Of a DNA stretch of 64,000 nt, positions 19,239-27,620 are shown one piece after another. The position numbers and the translations under genes are program-made. The stretch is from WLWS01 sp965243105 (GTDB lineage Bacteria > Pseudomonadota > Gammaproteobacteria > Eutrophobiales > Eutrophobiaceae): contig CBDEUC010000003.1 of NCBI GenBank assembly GCA_965243105.1, forward strand, positions 434,001 through 498,000, given 5' to 3'. The number at the start of each line of letters is the position of its first letter. Within the stretch, counting starts at the first letter, position 1. The notes under the pieces are model-generated. The model searched no databases, was not told the DNA's origin, and was given only the letters and a program-made list of their open reading frames with translations.

Positions 19239-19248
19239 TTTTTACTTC

Positions 19249-19276
19249 GAGAGGGCAGGTTTAAACCTGCCCCTCT
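19249..19276. terminator. Perfect palindrome between convergent genes
   Basis: GGGCAGGTTTAAACCTGCCC (19253-19272) is a 20-base perfect inverted repeat just after the acnB stop; flanking GAG/CTC can extend the stem past one unpaired A. There is no T-run on either side, so if it ends transcription it is not a textbook intrinsic terminator. Its place between converging genes suggests a bidirectional transcript end or 3'-end stabiliser. Confidence 0.5.
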
Positions 19277-19282
19277 ACCTCC

Positions 19283-19393
19283 CTAGCGACAGACAAGCTC
19301 CTCGCGCTCGTCGCTGTCATCATCGTCTTCAGGCTCGGCAAAACTGATCACTACGTCGTCCTGATATTCGTTCAACTCGAGAAGCTGTTCAAT
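19283..19393 (-). other. Open acidic frame after the unknown gene; possible C-terminal extension or small ORF
   Basis: Immediately beyond the stop of the gene at 19389-19868 the +1 frame stays open for about 36 codons (reads IEQLLELNEYQDDVVISF, then an acidic AEPEDDDDSDEREEL and VCR-stop, TAG at 19283-19285). It begins at an ATT overlapping the previous stop (ATTGA); the only standard in-frame start is a TTG at 19375 giving 30 residues with no clear ribosome site. The acidic composition looks protein-like. It may be a short coupled gene, or the true C-terminus of the upstream protein reached by a frameshift. Confidence 0.35.
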
Positions 19394-19868
19394 GCACCTT
19401 GGTCGATACCGAGGCCTCCGTTTGCAGGCCCCACTTTGCCTGGGTAATACCCTGGGTGAGAATGTTGTGGAACATGTAAAGCAGTGACTTGTTCATGTTC
19501 AGCGTCAAGCCGCGGCCTTCTTCCGGGAGAAGTTCAAGTGCAAACACGCCACCTTCCAGGGTCCTTGTATTGATACGAAAGGCAAGCACACCCTCCTCGC
19601 CAAGCGGGTACTCGCTGGCCGGCTTTTCCTCGTATTTTTTTTCCAGTGCGCCGTTCTTGATCATTTTTGTAGTTTCCTGGCTACCACCTACCGCGGGTGC
19701 CCCACCCTGCGCATCCATTTCCTTGTTGAGGACACCAAGTAACAGCCCCGTGTAACGCCGGGTAAACCAGATGCGAAATTCCTCGCCATCACTGGTACTG
19801 ACGCGCAACAGGAGTCGATCCTCTTTCGCGGCGTAGGAGATATTCATTTGGCGCAGTCGGTTAGTCAT
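19389..19868 (-). CDS. Unrecognised conserved-looking protein, 159 residues
   Basis: I do not recognise this family. From the ATG at 19868 (an in-frame TTG at 19883 would overlap the upstream stop) it reads MTNRLRQMNISYAAKEDRLL, then RVSTSDGEEFRIWFTRRYTGLLLGVL. The middle is charged (ALEKKYEEKPASEYPLGEEG), followed by LAFRINTRTLEGGVFALELLPEEGRGLTLNMNKSLLYMF. There is no signal peptide or membrane helix. The first part reads like a beta-rich fold ending in a helix carrying the WFTRR pair; the sequence looks soluble and cytoplasmic. It is seven bases downstream of the isochorismatase-like gene and likely co-transcribed. A frame beyond its stop stays open (see 19283-19393). Confidence 0.7.
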   Translation of the reverse strand: MTNRLRQMNISYAAKEDRLLLRVSTSDGEEFRIWFTRRYTGLLLGVLNKEMDAQGGAPAVGGSQETTKMIKNGALEKKYEEKPASEYPLGEEGVLAFRINTRTLEGGVFALELLPEEGRGLTLNMNKSLLYMFHNILTQGITQAKWGLQTEASVSTKVH

Positions 19869-19875
19869 ACTTCTT

Positions 19876-20469
19876 TCAGCCAAGCTGGTTAATCATGTCT
19901 TGCCATTTTGCATGCTGCGCGACGATCCCCTCCAACTGGATCTTTTCAAACATGAAATCGTAGCGTGAAAAAATATGTTCGTGGGCAACGGGCTCATCCG
20001 CACAGCAGTCTTCCACCATGGCAACAAGGTAACCCAACTGCATCGCGGAAACGGAGGTGAGGAAAACACAGATAGATGTCACAAGTCCCGCTGTCAGCAG
20101 GAAACGCCGACCCATGTGCTGCAGGTGAGGATCCAGTTGCTCGTTGAGAAAGCCATCAAAGCTCTGCTTGTCGATTACCATTTCGCCAGGCCCGGCCACG
20201 GCCTCGGAAAGTAGCTCAACACCACCCGTGTTTTCAACACAGGGCATTCGCCTTCCCAGCCTGTAGATGGGCATCCAGTCAGACCTGTCTTCGCTGAACC
20301 TGCCGCGCAGGTGAATAACCTCGATCCCCTGCTCACGGCACAGCTCCAGCAGGATGGTGATATTACTCCTGAATCCAGGAAAGGCGGCTTCCATCTCCGC
20401 TGACCAGAAATCTTCCTGCACGTCGATCAGCAGCAGGGCAAATTGTTCCCAGTCAAGTTTTTCGCGCAT
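19876..20469 (-). CDS. Isochorismatase-like cysteine hydrolase
   Basis: 197 residues, a single-domain alpha/beta hydrolase of the isochorismatase/nicotinamidase superfamily. The expected triad is visible: Asp16 in ALLLIDVQEDF, Lys101 in VIDKQSFDGF, and Cys134 in TAGLVTSICVFLTSV. Members hydrolyse nicotinamide, isochorismate, N-carbamoyl compounds or related amides; the sequence alone does not choose between these. The metal-binding pattern of nicotinamidases is not obvious, so I leave the substrate open. It is the first gene of a two-gene minus-strand unit with the unknown protein at 19389, and divergent from fumarase. Confidence 0.85.
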   Translation of the reverse strand: MREKLDWEQFALLLIDVQEDFWSAEMEAAFPGFRSNITILLELCREQGIEVIHLRGRFSEDRSDWMPIYRLGRRMPCVENTGGVELLSEAVAGPGEMVIDKQSFDGFLNEQLDPHLQHMGRRFLLTAGLVTSICVFLTSVSAMQLGYLVAMVEDCCADEPVAHEHIFSRYDFMFEKIQLEGIVAQHAKWQDMINQLG

Positions 20470-20579
20470 CTTTCATCACCCTCATCATTATAGAGTACGG
20501 CCTGCTTCAGCCTTCATAAAGCCCTGTTTTTATTATCCTTTCCTTGCCGGGGTCGTATCATCCACTGTACATGTAAAGC

Positions 20580-20588
20580 TGATATAAT
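20580..20588 (+). promoter_or_regulatory. Extended -10 promoter upstream of fumarase
   Basis: TGATATAAT gives a consensus TATAAT (20583-20588) with the TGn extension, 39 bases before the ATG at 20627. The -35 region (ATCCAC around 20560) is poor, as is usual for extended -10 promoters. A TAGGAAG at 20607-20613 precedes the start. Confidence 0.5.
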
Positions 20589-20626
20589 CGCTGACCTGTT
20601 ATTATATAGGAAGCGTGCTTAAGCGT

Positions 20627-22144
20627 ATGAGCCTTATCAAGCAAGACGATTTTATTGACAGCGTAACCGATGCGCTGCAGTTCATCTCTTATTATCACCC
20701 GCTGGATTTTATCAATGCCGTACACGATGCCTGGAAACGTGAAGAGTCCCAGGCGGCAAAAGATGCGATGGCGCAAATACTGCTCAATTCCAGGATGTGT
20801 GCCGAGGGACATCGGCCCATTTGCCAGGACACTGGCATCGTTACGGTATTCCTTGAGATTGGTATGGATGTGCAGTGGCAGTCAGACATGGGAGTCGAGG
20901 ACATGGTCAACGAGGGTGTGCGGCGTGCCTATACCCATCCGGACAATGTTCTTCGCTCTTCGATTCTTGATGACCCGGCCGGCGCGCGAAAAAACACCGG
21001 TGACAATACGCCTGCCGTGATCCACACGCGCGTTGTACCGGGGGACAAGGTACACGTTCACCTTGCTGCAAAAGGCGGTGGCTCAGAGAACAAGGCAAAG
21101 CTGGTGATGCTCAACCCCAGTGACAGCATCGTTGACTGGATTGTCGAGACAGTGCCAAAACTGGGTGCAGGCTGGTGCCCACCCGGCATACTTGGCATCG
21201 GCATCGGTGGTACTGCTGAAAAGGCCGCGGTGCTGGCCAAGGAATCCCTGCTTGATGCTATCGATATCCAGCAACTGAAAGACAGGGGTCCGACCAACCG
21301 CGTGGAAGAATTACGTCTTGAGATATTTGATGCGGTTAACGATCTCGGCATCGGTGCACAGGGTCTCGGTGGACTGACCACGGTACTGGACGTCAAGATA
21401 AGGGATTATCCAACCCACGCCGCGTCTTTGCCTGTCGCACTGATCCCCAACTGCGCTGCCACGCGTCATACGCATTTCGTGCTGGATGGCAGTGGACCGG
21501 ACCTGCAGCAGGCACCAAACCTGGATGACTGGCCACAAATCAGCTGGGAGGCCGGACCGAATTCTCGACGGGTGAATCTCGATGAAGTCACCGCCACAGA
21601 TATCGCCGACTGGAAACCCGGGGAAACATTGCTGCTAAACGGCAAGCTGTTGACCGGTCGTGATGCCGCCCACAAGAAGATCAAGGATCTGCTGGACAGG
21701 GGTGAACCCATGCCCGACGGCGTGGACTTTACCAATCGCTTTATTTACTACGTTGGACCTGTAGATGCGGTTCGCGACGAGGTAGTGGGGCCCGCCGGAC
21801 CTACCACCGCAACACGCATGGACAAGTTTACCGACATGATGCTCGATAAGACCGGCCTCATAGGCATGGTTGGCAAGGCGGAACGAGGCCCTGCGGGTAT
21901 CGAGGCGATTAAAAAGCACAGGGCTGTCTATCTCATGGCCGTGGGTGGCGCCGCATACCTCGTGTCCCGGGCTATCACCGATGCAAAGGTGATCGCCTTT
22001 CCCGAACTGGGCATGGAAGCGATACATGAATTTGAAGTAAAAGACATGCCCGTCACAGTTGCAGTTGATGCCAGCGGCACCGCCGTGCACAAAACCGGGC
22101 CTGCGGAATGGCAGGAAATCATCATACAAAGGAAAAGTGCCTGA
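20627..22144 (+). CDS. Fumarate hydratase, class I (iron-sulfur)
   Basis: 505 residues from ATG 20627 (MSLIKQDDFI); a GTG at 20615 is an alternative, but the MSLIKQDDFI/ALQFISYYHP start matches the family. The two fumarase domains (alpha to about 290, beta to the end) are in one chain as in FumA/FumB. [4Fe-4S] region residues are in PICQDTG, GWCPPGILGIGIGGT and IPNCAATRHTHF; the beta part has TATRMDKFTDMML and KRAVYLMAVGGA-like features. Interconverts fumarate and malate in the TCA cycle. The lipoprotein gene starts one base after its stop and is probably co-transcribed. Confidence 0.95.
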   Translation: MSLIKQDDFIDSVTDALQFISYYHPLDFINAVHDAWKREESQAAKDAMAQILLNSRMCAEGHRPICQDTGIVTVFLEIGMDVQWQSDMGVEDMVNEGVRRAYTHPDNVLRSSILDDPAGARKNTGDNTPAVIHTRVVPGDKVHVHLAAKGGGSENKAKLVMLNPSDSIVDWIVETVPKLGAGWCPPGILGIGIGGTAEKAAVLAKESLLDAIDIQQLKDRGPTNRVEELRLEIFDAVNDLGIGAQGLGGLTTVLDVKIRDYPTHAASLPVALIPNCAATRHTHFVLDGSGPDLQQAPNLDDWPQISWEAGPNSRRVNLDEVTATDIADWKPGETLLLNGKLLTGRDAAHKKIKDLLDRGEPMPDGVDFTNRFIYYVGPVDAVRDEVVGPAGPTTATRMDKFTDMMLDKTGLIGMVGKAERGPAGIEAIKKHRAVYLMAVGGAAYLVSRAITDAKVIAFPELGMEAIHEFEVKDMPVTVAVDASGTAVHKTGPAEWQEIIIQRKSA

Positions 22145-22145
22145 T

Positions 22146-22751
22146 ATGGAAAGAACAAGTTCGATCTTATTGTGTAGCGTGCTGACAGGTCTGTGCCTGC
22201 TGTTAGCTGCCTGCGATAAAGAAGCGGCCGCACCAGCAACGGAAAGTAGCGAGATGGTAAAACCCGCGCCCCAGGTCGCACAAATGAGTGAGGACATGAT
22301 GAACAAGGCCGAGGCTGAAGTAGAAAGCAGCGGCTCGGCACTCGCTGAAGTGGCGCAGCAGGCCAGGAGCAATACGCAGTTTGAAATCGGCAATACGCGC
22401 TACCTGTTTGACATCTCCAACCACACGCCTGAAGAAATGCAGGCCTTGCTGAGCCGGGCTGAGGAAATTCGTGAAACCCACGCCGACGGTTATGAAGAAC
22501 TTGAAATCGTGCTTGTACTTCACGGCCCGGACATCGATATCTTCAGGGAGCAGAACTACAACAAGCACAAGCCCCTGGTGGATCTCGCTGCGCGCCTTGA
22601 TGCATTTGACATCATTGACATGCGAATTTGCGAAGCAACCATGTCGAGCATGGGCGTCGAACGTAGCGAGGTGCCTGCGTTTATCGAGTCAGTGCCCTAT
22701 GCACCACGTGAGATCAGTCGCCTGCTTGACGAGGGATACATCAACCTTTGA
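22146..22751 (+). CDS. DsrE-like lipoprotein
   Basis: 201 residues. ATG 22146 is one base after the fumarase stop. Lipoprotein signal with LLLAAC (Cys23), a low-complexity linker rich in Ala, Glu and Ser (about 24-75), then a DsrE/DsrF-like domain: RYLFDISNHTPEEMQALLSRA, LEIVLVLHGPDIDIFREQNYNKH, MRICEATMSSMGV, and VPYAPREISRLLDEGYINL. DsrE-fold proteins relay sulfur through a cysteine. The single Cys in MRICEATM sits where some family members have the active cysteine, but a sulfur role is unproven. Being membrane-anchored in the periplasm is unusual compared with cytoplasmic DsrE, though exported DsrE-like proteins are known. Confidence 0.72.
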   Translation: MERTSSILLCSVLTGLCLLLAACDKEAAAPATESSEMVKPAPQVAQMSEDMMNKAEAEVESSGSALAEVAQQARSNTQFEIGNTRYLFDISNHTPEEMQALLSRAEEIRETHADGYEELEIVLVLHGPDIDIFREQNYNKHKPLVDLAARLDAFDIIDMRICEATMSSMGVERSEVPAFIESVPYAPREISRLLDEGYINL

Positions 22752-22767
22752 CGGCAGTAGCCGTATC

Positions 22768-23727
22768 TTAAAAGTGTTGCCAGCCTGCTATGCTGAGTTG
22801 CATTTCATTTCCATCACCATCGAGGCAGCGTAAGCCTTCGCCCTCGACGATGGAACCAATGCAGTGAAGCGGATAATCAAGCCCGCCTGGTAACTCGAGC
22901 AAGACATCCTTCCTGGACGGCGGTACAGTAAAGCAAAGTTCGTAATCATCTCCGCCAGCCAGTATGAATTCGTAACGCCGGCTGCAGTCTTCCAGCGATG
23001 CCAGCTCCGGGGCGATGGGTAATTTTTCAAGTTCAATCTCCGCCGCACAGCCACTTGACCTGAGGATGTGCCCAAGATCAGCGGCCAGCCCGTCAGATAC
23101 ATCGATGGCAGCACTGGCAACGCCAACAAGATGTCGACCCAGCTCAAGCCGCGGTAGCGGTCGTTGAAGTCTTTCAAGGGCGGGCGAGTCCGCTTGCAAA
23201 ACATCGCCCTTTTTCAATGATGCCAGGGCACAGGCAGCCAGTCCCGGGAATCCGCTGACATAAACAAGGTCACCGCTTTTCGCGCCGGTTCGTGTCAGTG
23301 CCTTTCCCTTCCCGATAGTGCCTGTGAGCTGGACTGAAATTGCCAGGGGACCACGGGTTGTATCACCACCGACGAGCTGGATACCCAGTGTATTGGCCAG
23401 CTCGGCAAAACCCGAGGCAAACTCGGCCAGCCAGCTTTCGTTGTTTTCTTCCAGGGTCAGCGACAGTGTGGCCCAGCGCGCTACGCCACCCATTGCCGCG
23501 ATATCGCTGGCGTTGACGGCAAGACTCTTGTATCCGAGATCAAAAGGAGAAGTTTGCGGCAGGAAATGAACATCCTTGACCAGGGTATCAACTGCCATGA
23601 GCAATTCTTCACCGGCCGGGGGCCTGATTATCGCGGCATCATCCCCGGGTCCAAGTACCAGGCTGCTATCGCCAGCGCTTAAGCTTGAGAAATACCGATC
23701 AATCAGATCGAATTCACCTGCCGGCAT
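22768..23727 (-). CDS. thiL: Thiamine-monophosphate kinase
   Basis: 319 residues (E. coli 325). Phosphorylates thiamine monophosphate to the active pyrophosphate. PurM-like fold features: EFDLIDRYF start, VLGPGDDAAII, AVDTLVKDVHF, GYKSLAVNASDIAAMGG, LVGGDTTRG, AIDVSDGLAADLGHIL and AGGDDYELCFTV. It is the last gene of the minus-strand run ribD-ribE-ribB-ribH-nusB-thiL, three bases after nusB, the classical gammaproteobacterial order. Confidence 0.97.
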   Translation of the reverse strand: MPAGEFDLIDRYFSSLSAGDSSLVLGPGDDAAIIRPPAGEELLMAVDTLVKDVHFLPQTSPFDLGYKSLAVNASDIAAMGGVARWATLSLTLEENNESWLAEFASGFAELANTLGIQLVGGDTTRGPLAISVQLTGTIGKGKALTRTGAKSGDLVYVSGFPGLAACALASLKKGDVLQADSPALERLQRPLPRLELGRHLVGVASAAIDVSDGLAADLGHILRSSGCAAEIELEKLPIAPELASLEDCSRRYEFILAGGDDYELCFTVPPSRKDVLLELPGGLDYPLHCIGSIVEGEGLRCLDGDGNEMQLSIAGWQHF

Positions 23728-23730
23728 GAG

Positions 23731-24192
23731 CTAGCTAGCCTTGTCAGAAAGCTCAACAGTCCTGATTTGACGCGCCGCCTTGTCGAGAATGCCGTTGACA
23801 TACTTGTGCGACTCTTCCGCGCCAAACATCTTGGCCAATTCAATGGATTCGTTTAGTACCACGCGCCAGGGCAATTCCAGGTGATACAGCAGTTCATACA
23901 TGCCAAGAAACAGGATGGCTTTTTCTACCTGGTCCAGTTCAGCAAGTGGTCGATCAAGGAGTGGGCTTAACTTTTCTTCCAGCTCCGCCTGCTTCTTCTC
24001 AATGCCCCTGAGAATGGCGCGGAAATACTCGACGTCGGCCTTATTGAGTTCATCCCTGTCCTTTTCGAATTCCCTTATTACCTCGGATATGGAATTCTCG
24101 GCCATGGCCCACTGGTACAGTGCCTGAACCGCAGAGCGTCGTGCCCTGACTTTCCCTTGAATACTGTTGCTCTTTTTACCCTTTTCAGTCAT
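23731..24192 (-). CDS. nusB: Transcription antitermination factor NusB
   Basis: 153 residues, the usual length with a slightly extended N-terminus. All-alpha protein that with NusE binds boxA of rRNA leaders. Family features: ARRSAVQALYQWAMAENS near the N-terminus, LDRPLAELDQVEKAILFLGMYELLY, and WRVVLNESIELAKMFGAEESHKYVNGILDKAA. Its ATG overlaps the ribH stop in TAATG, so it is translationally coupled. Confidence 0.97.
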   Translation of the reverse strand: MTEKGKKSNSIQGKVRARRSAVQALYQWAMAENSISEVIREFEKDRDELNKADVEYFRAILRGIEKKQAELEEKLSPLLDRPLAELDQVEKAILFLGMYELLYHLELPWRVVLNESIELAKMFGAEESHKYVNGILDKAARQIRTVELSDKAS

Positions 24193-24665
24193 TAGCCGAT
24201 CTGACTGAAAACACTGAGCATATCAAGCGCTGTCTGTGCAGCTTCACTTCCCTTGTTACTTTCTTCATCGCCGGAACGATCCATGGCCTGGTCTATGTTA
24301 TCCACGGTGAGCACGCCAAACACGACGGGGATGGCAGTCTCGATAGCGATACTGCCTATGCCGCGGGCACATTCGTTGGCAATGACATCAAAGTGGGGTG
24401 TCTCGCCGCGTATCACTGCACCAAGGGTGATAACCGCGTCGACATTTCCTGCGTTAATGACTTTTTTTACCGCTACGGGGATTTCAAATGCACCGGGCAC
24501 CTGCACAAGCACAAGGTTCTCTTCACCTATTCCCCCGGCCTTGAGTGTGGCCAGGCAACCTTGCAGCAGGCGATCCACGACAAAATTGTTGTAGCGGCTG
24601 ACCACCAGGGTTACACGGCTGTTACTAACCGCCTGGGTTGGCAGGATTTTTTTCATATCACTCAT
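24192..24665 (-). CDS. ribH: 6,7-dimethyl-8-ribityllumazine synthase
   Basis: 157 residues from ATG 24665 (MSDMKKILPTQ), preceded by GGTGGA; it overlaps the end of the upstream gene by eight bases. Joins 5-amino-6-ribitylaminouracil with dihydroxybutanone phosphate. Family features: VTLVVSRYNNFVVDRLLQGCL, VPGAFEIPVAVKKV, ITLGAVIRGETPHFD, and PVVFGVLTVDNIDQAMDRSG. These form the shell-building lumazine synthase fold. Confidence 0.96.
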   Translation of the reverse strand: MSDMKKILPTQAVSNSRVTLVVSRYNNFVVDRLLQGCLATLKAGGIGEENLVLVQVPGAFEIPVAVKKVINAGNVDAVITLGAVIRGETPHFDVIANECARGIGSIAIETAIPVVFGVLTVDNIDQAMDRSGDEESNKGSEAAQTALDMLSVFSQIG

Positions 24666-25761
24666 GGATGTATTCCACCACTTCAAGCCCAAAGCCTGAC
24701 AGCGCGTGCAGGCGTTTCGGAGAGCTCAGTACTTTCATTTTTACGATACCCAGGTCAGTGAGGATCTGTGCCCCGAGACCAAGGGTGCGAATATCATTAC
24801 GCTCTTTTTCATAGCGCGGCGTTTCATCTTTTACATCAACGCCGAGGTTTTCAATCTGGTTGATCAGGGCATCACTTTCAAATTGCCGGCACAGGATCAC
24901 AAGTGCGCCGTTGCCCTCTTCTGCAATACGTTTTAGCGCATCGCGCACCGGCCAATGACTGCTGATTGCCGAGGTAAGATCGTAAATGGGATTTTCAAGG
25001 TGCACGCGAACCAGGGTTGGTTTTTCTGCCTCGATCACTCCCTTGACCATGGCAATATGAAGATCGCCCGTCACGTTATCCTTGTAGCCGATGAGCTTGA
25101 AATCCCCGAACTCGGTATTGATATCTGTTTCGGTGACCCTTGCTGCCGTCTTTTCGCTGGCCGCTCGATAACTTATCAAGTCAGCGATGGTGCCAATTTT
25201 TAGTTGATGCTCGTCGGCCAGTTTCTCAAGATCCGGACGCCTGGCCATGCTGCCGTCTTCGTTAAGAATTTCCACGATAACAGAAGCCGGTTGATAACCC
25301 GCGAGACGGGCAAGGTCACAACCTGCCTCGGTATGTCCTGCCCTTGATAGCACACCACCGGGATGTGCCATGATGGGAAAGATGTGACCGGGTTGAACCA
25401 GGTCCGAAGGCTGGGCGTCAGCAGCGACGGCTTTTTGAATCGTCAGGGCCCGGTCCGCGGCGGAGATTCCCGTGGTGACCCCTTCGGCCGCTTCAATTGA
25501 CACGGTAAAGTTGGTTGCCTGGCTCGAGTAAAAATTCCCGGCCATCAGCGGAAGGTTCAGCCTGCGACAATGTTCCCTAGTCAAGGGCAGGCAGATCAGG
25601 CCACGACCAAATCGCGCCATGAAATTGATCGTGTCTGCATCCACGCAATCTGCAGCGATAACGAAGTCGCCCTCGTTCTCACGATCTTCATCATCCATGA
25701 GGATCACCATGCGACCTTCGCGGATTTCGTCGATAAGTTCTTCTGTCGAGTTTAATGCCAT
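24658..25761 (-). CDS. ribB: 3,4-dihydroxy-2-butanone 4-phosphate synthase with a degenerate GTP cyclohydrolase II-like domain (RibBX type)
   Basis: 367 residues from ATG 25761 (MALNSTEELID). The N-terminal half is RibB: DDEDRENEGD (23-32), HTEAGCDLARLAG and SVIVEILNEDGSMAR. The C-terminal half is related to GTP cyclohydrolase II but has lost its zinc site: where active RibA has the Cys-containing HSEC...CDC segment, this protein reads VRVHLENPIYDLTSAISSHW with no cysteine. The domain is therefore very unlikely to hydrolyse GTP, and a true RibA must be encoded elsewhere. Such RibBX proteins are known in gammaproteobacteria. It sits between ribE and ribH. Confidence 0.93.
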   Translation of the reverse strand: MALNSTEELIDEIREGRMVILMDDEDRENEGDFVIAADCVDADTINFMARFGRGLICLPLTREHCRRLNLPLMAGNFYSSQATNFTVSIEAAEGVTTGISAADRALTIQKAVAADAQPSDLVQPGHIFPIMAHPGGVLSRAGHTEAGCDLARLAGYQPASVIVEILNEDGSMARRPDLEKLADEHQLKIGTIADLISYRAASEKTAARVTETDINTEFGDFKLIGYKDNVTGDLHIAMVKGVIEAEKPTLVRVHLENPIYDLTSAISSHWPVRDALKRIAEEGNGALVILCRQFESDALINQIENLGVDVKDETPRYEKERNDIRTLGLGAQILTDLGIVKMKVLSSPKRLHALSGFGLEVVEYIHE

Positions 25762-25875
25762 TACTAAATGCCTGGGTGGTCTGACTCTGTTCAGGGAGTG
25801 CAAGGGTACCGACTATCCGCCGTGATAGCAAAAAAAACAGTGCTTTCAACCACCTGCGTTCCGCAGGCCGGTTCC

Positions 25876-26481
25876 TTATGAGCCGGTAACTGCCTCTCTT
25901 TGCAGGCCTTCAAGGTAGCGGGCTATAAGGTCAACTTCGAGATTGACGCGGGAGTTCTCCTTGTACTCGCCAAAAATGGTCTCATCCATGGTGTGGGGAA
26001 TAATATTCACCGAGAAGGCATCGGCACTGACCTCATTAATCGTCAGGCTGACGCCGTCAATACAAATCGAGCCTTTCTTGCATATGTAGCGCATCAGTTC
26101 AGCGGGTACTTCAAACTCGTACCGGGTTGAGCGGGCGTCCTCGTGGAAACTGCGCACTACGCCAACACCATCAACATGCCCTGACACGATATGTCCGCCA
26201 AGACGGTCACCGACACGCATGGCTTTTTCAAGGTTCACCCGCGTACCCGTTTTTGAATCCCCGTGGGTTGTGACAGCAAGGGTCTCGTTGGAGAGGTCCG
26301 TGCTAAATCCATTATCAAGGAGTTCTATGACCGTGAGACAGGTTCCATTGACGCTGATACTGTCTCCCAGCTTAACGTCGGACAGGTCGAGATTGCCTGT
26401 ATCGATGCTAAAACGGCTGTCCTCACCCATATTCTCTATGCTGAGTATCTTGCCCGTCGCTTCTATAATCCCGGTAAACAA
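25876..26481 (-). CDS. ribE: Riboflavin synthase, alpha subunit
   Basis: 201 residues from TTG 26481 (MFTGIIEATGK), with AGGAG six bases before it. Dismutates two lumazines to riboflavin. Two repeated barrel halves are visible, each with the characteristic pattern: MFTGIIEATGKI with LGDSISVNGTCLTV, then GGHIVSGHVDGVG with KGSICIDGVSLTINEV and IPHTMDETIFGE. No FMN riboswitch-like leader is recognisable upstream. Between it and ribB lies a 114-base gap. Confidence 0.96.
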   Translation of the reverse strand: MFTGIIEATGKILSIENMGEDSRFSIDTGNLDLSDVKLGDSISVNGTCLTVIELLDNGFSTDLSNETLAVTTHGDSKTGTRVNLEKAMRVGDRLGGHIVSGHVDGVGVVRSFHEDARSTRYEFEVPAELMRYICKKGSICIDGVSLTINEVSADAFSVNIIPHTMDETIFGEYKENSRVNLEVDLIARYLEGLQREAVTGS

Positions 26482-26498
26482 TCCATTCTCCTGCTTAT

Positions 26499-27620
26499 CT
26501 AGTTAGTGTCTGGGTTATTGCCTGGGTTAGCGCCTGGTTTCAGGCGGTAGGTAAGTTTCCTGTCCCTGCCAACCATGCGTTCGTCCAACAGTGCTAATTC
26601 CAGCTTGCTGTCCATGTCCTTTACACCCGGTAACTGGAACAAACCCCTGGCCTCGTCACCCATCAGTACCGGGGCCTGGTAGAGGATAATTTCATCCACC
26701 AGTTCCGCCTCCATCATGGCACCGGCGAGCGTTGGCCCGGACTCCAGTAGTACCTCGTTTATTTCAAGACTCGCCAGGTCCTGCATGACACCCGCAAGAA
26801 AGCCCTGCGGCTCGAGCCTGTGAATCTCCGCCCCCTGCCTGTTGAGCAAGGCGATTCGATCTTCGTCCGTACTGCAGGTATAAACCAGGGTTCGACCGGG
26901 TAGTGACAACATCTTTACCTCGCGCGGCAAGCGCAGGTTTCTATCAAGCACAATGCGCAGCGATTCCCGCTCGCCGATGTCGACTCCTCTTACATTTAAC
27001 GACGGATCATCCGCCAGCACGGTGTCAACACCGGTCATCACCGCTGAACTCATGGCGCGCAATAACTGTACGTCTGCTCTTGCCGCTTCGCCGGTAATCC
27101 ACTTGCTCTGCCCGTCAGCCATGGCTGTGCGACCATCAAGGCTCATTGCCATTTTACACCTTATATAAGGTCTGCCCTGGGTCATGCGCATGATATGCCC
27201 GGGGTTCAGTGCCTCGGCCTGCGCTTTCATCAGGCCCAGGCTGGTATCAATACCTGCTGCCCCAAGTTTTTCAATTCCCTGCCCCGCCACGCTTGGATTC
27301 GGATCGCCCATTGCGGCAATGACACTTGCAACACCGGCTTCCACAAGCGTGTCACAGCACGGACCGGTCCTGCCCTGGTGACTGCAGGGCTCCAGGGTGA
27401 CATAACAACTGGCACCTGCAGCGTTCGTACCGGCTTTTTCCAGCGCAACAACTTCTGCATGGGGGCCTCCGGCCTGGTGGTGCCAGCCTTCGCCGACAAT
27501 ACGCTCATCTTTTACCAGCACACAGCCGACGCGGGGATTGGGATGGGTGGTGTACATGCCTCGGCGTGCCAACTCAAGGGCACGTGACATGAAATGATGG
27601 TCAGCCGCGGACCAGCTCAA
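26499..27620 (-). CDS. ribD: Bifunctional diaminohydroxyphosphoribosylaminopyrimidine deaminase / 5-amino-6-(5-phosphoribosylamino)uracil reductase
   Basis: 373 residues. The start is taken as TTG 27620, overlapping the nrdR stop (TTGA); it gives the family N-terminus (MSWSAADHHFMSRALELARRG), while the next ATG at 27590 would remove conserved residues. The deaminase half has zinc ligands in GGPHAEVVAL and LEPCSHQGRTGPCCDTL. The reductase half begins near RPYIRCKMAMSLDGRTAMADG and has SAVMTGVDTVLADDPSLNVR. It catalyses the second and third steps of riboflavin synthesis. Confidence 0.95.
   Translation of the reverse strand: MSWSAADHHFMSRALELARRGMYTTHPNPRVGCVLVKDERIVGEGWHHQAGGPHAEVVALEKAGTNAAGASCYVTLEPCSHQGRTGPCCDTLVEAGVASVIAAMGDPNPSVAGQGIEKLGAAGIDTSLGLMKAQAEALNPGHIMRMTQGRPYIRCKMAMSLDGRTAMADGQSKWITGEAARADVQLLRAMSSAVMTGVDTVLADDPSLNVRGVDIGERESLRIVLDRNLRLPREVKMLSLPGRTLVYTCSTDEDRIALLNRQGAEIHRLEPQGFLAGVMQDLASLEINEVLLESGPTLAGAMMEAELVDEIILYQAPVLMGDEARGLFQLPGVKDMDSKLELALLDERMVGRDRKLTYRLKPGANPGNNPDTN

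Noticed and set aside
21635..22393. Long open frame (252 codons) antisense to fumarase
   Set aside because: It has no family resemblance and no ribosome site, and it fully overlaps a strongly supported gene; it is a codon-usage shadow.
25762..25875. Possible FMN riboswitch ahead of ribB or ribE
   Set aside because: The gaps are too short and lack the conserved RFN helices and loops.
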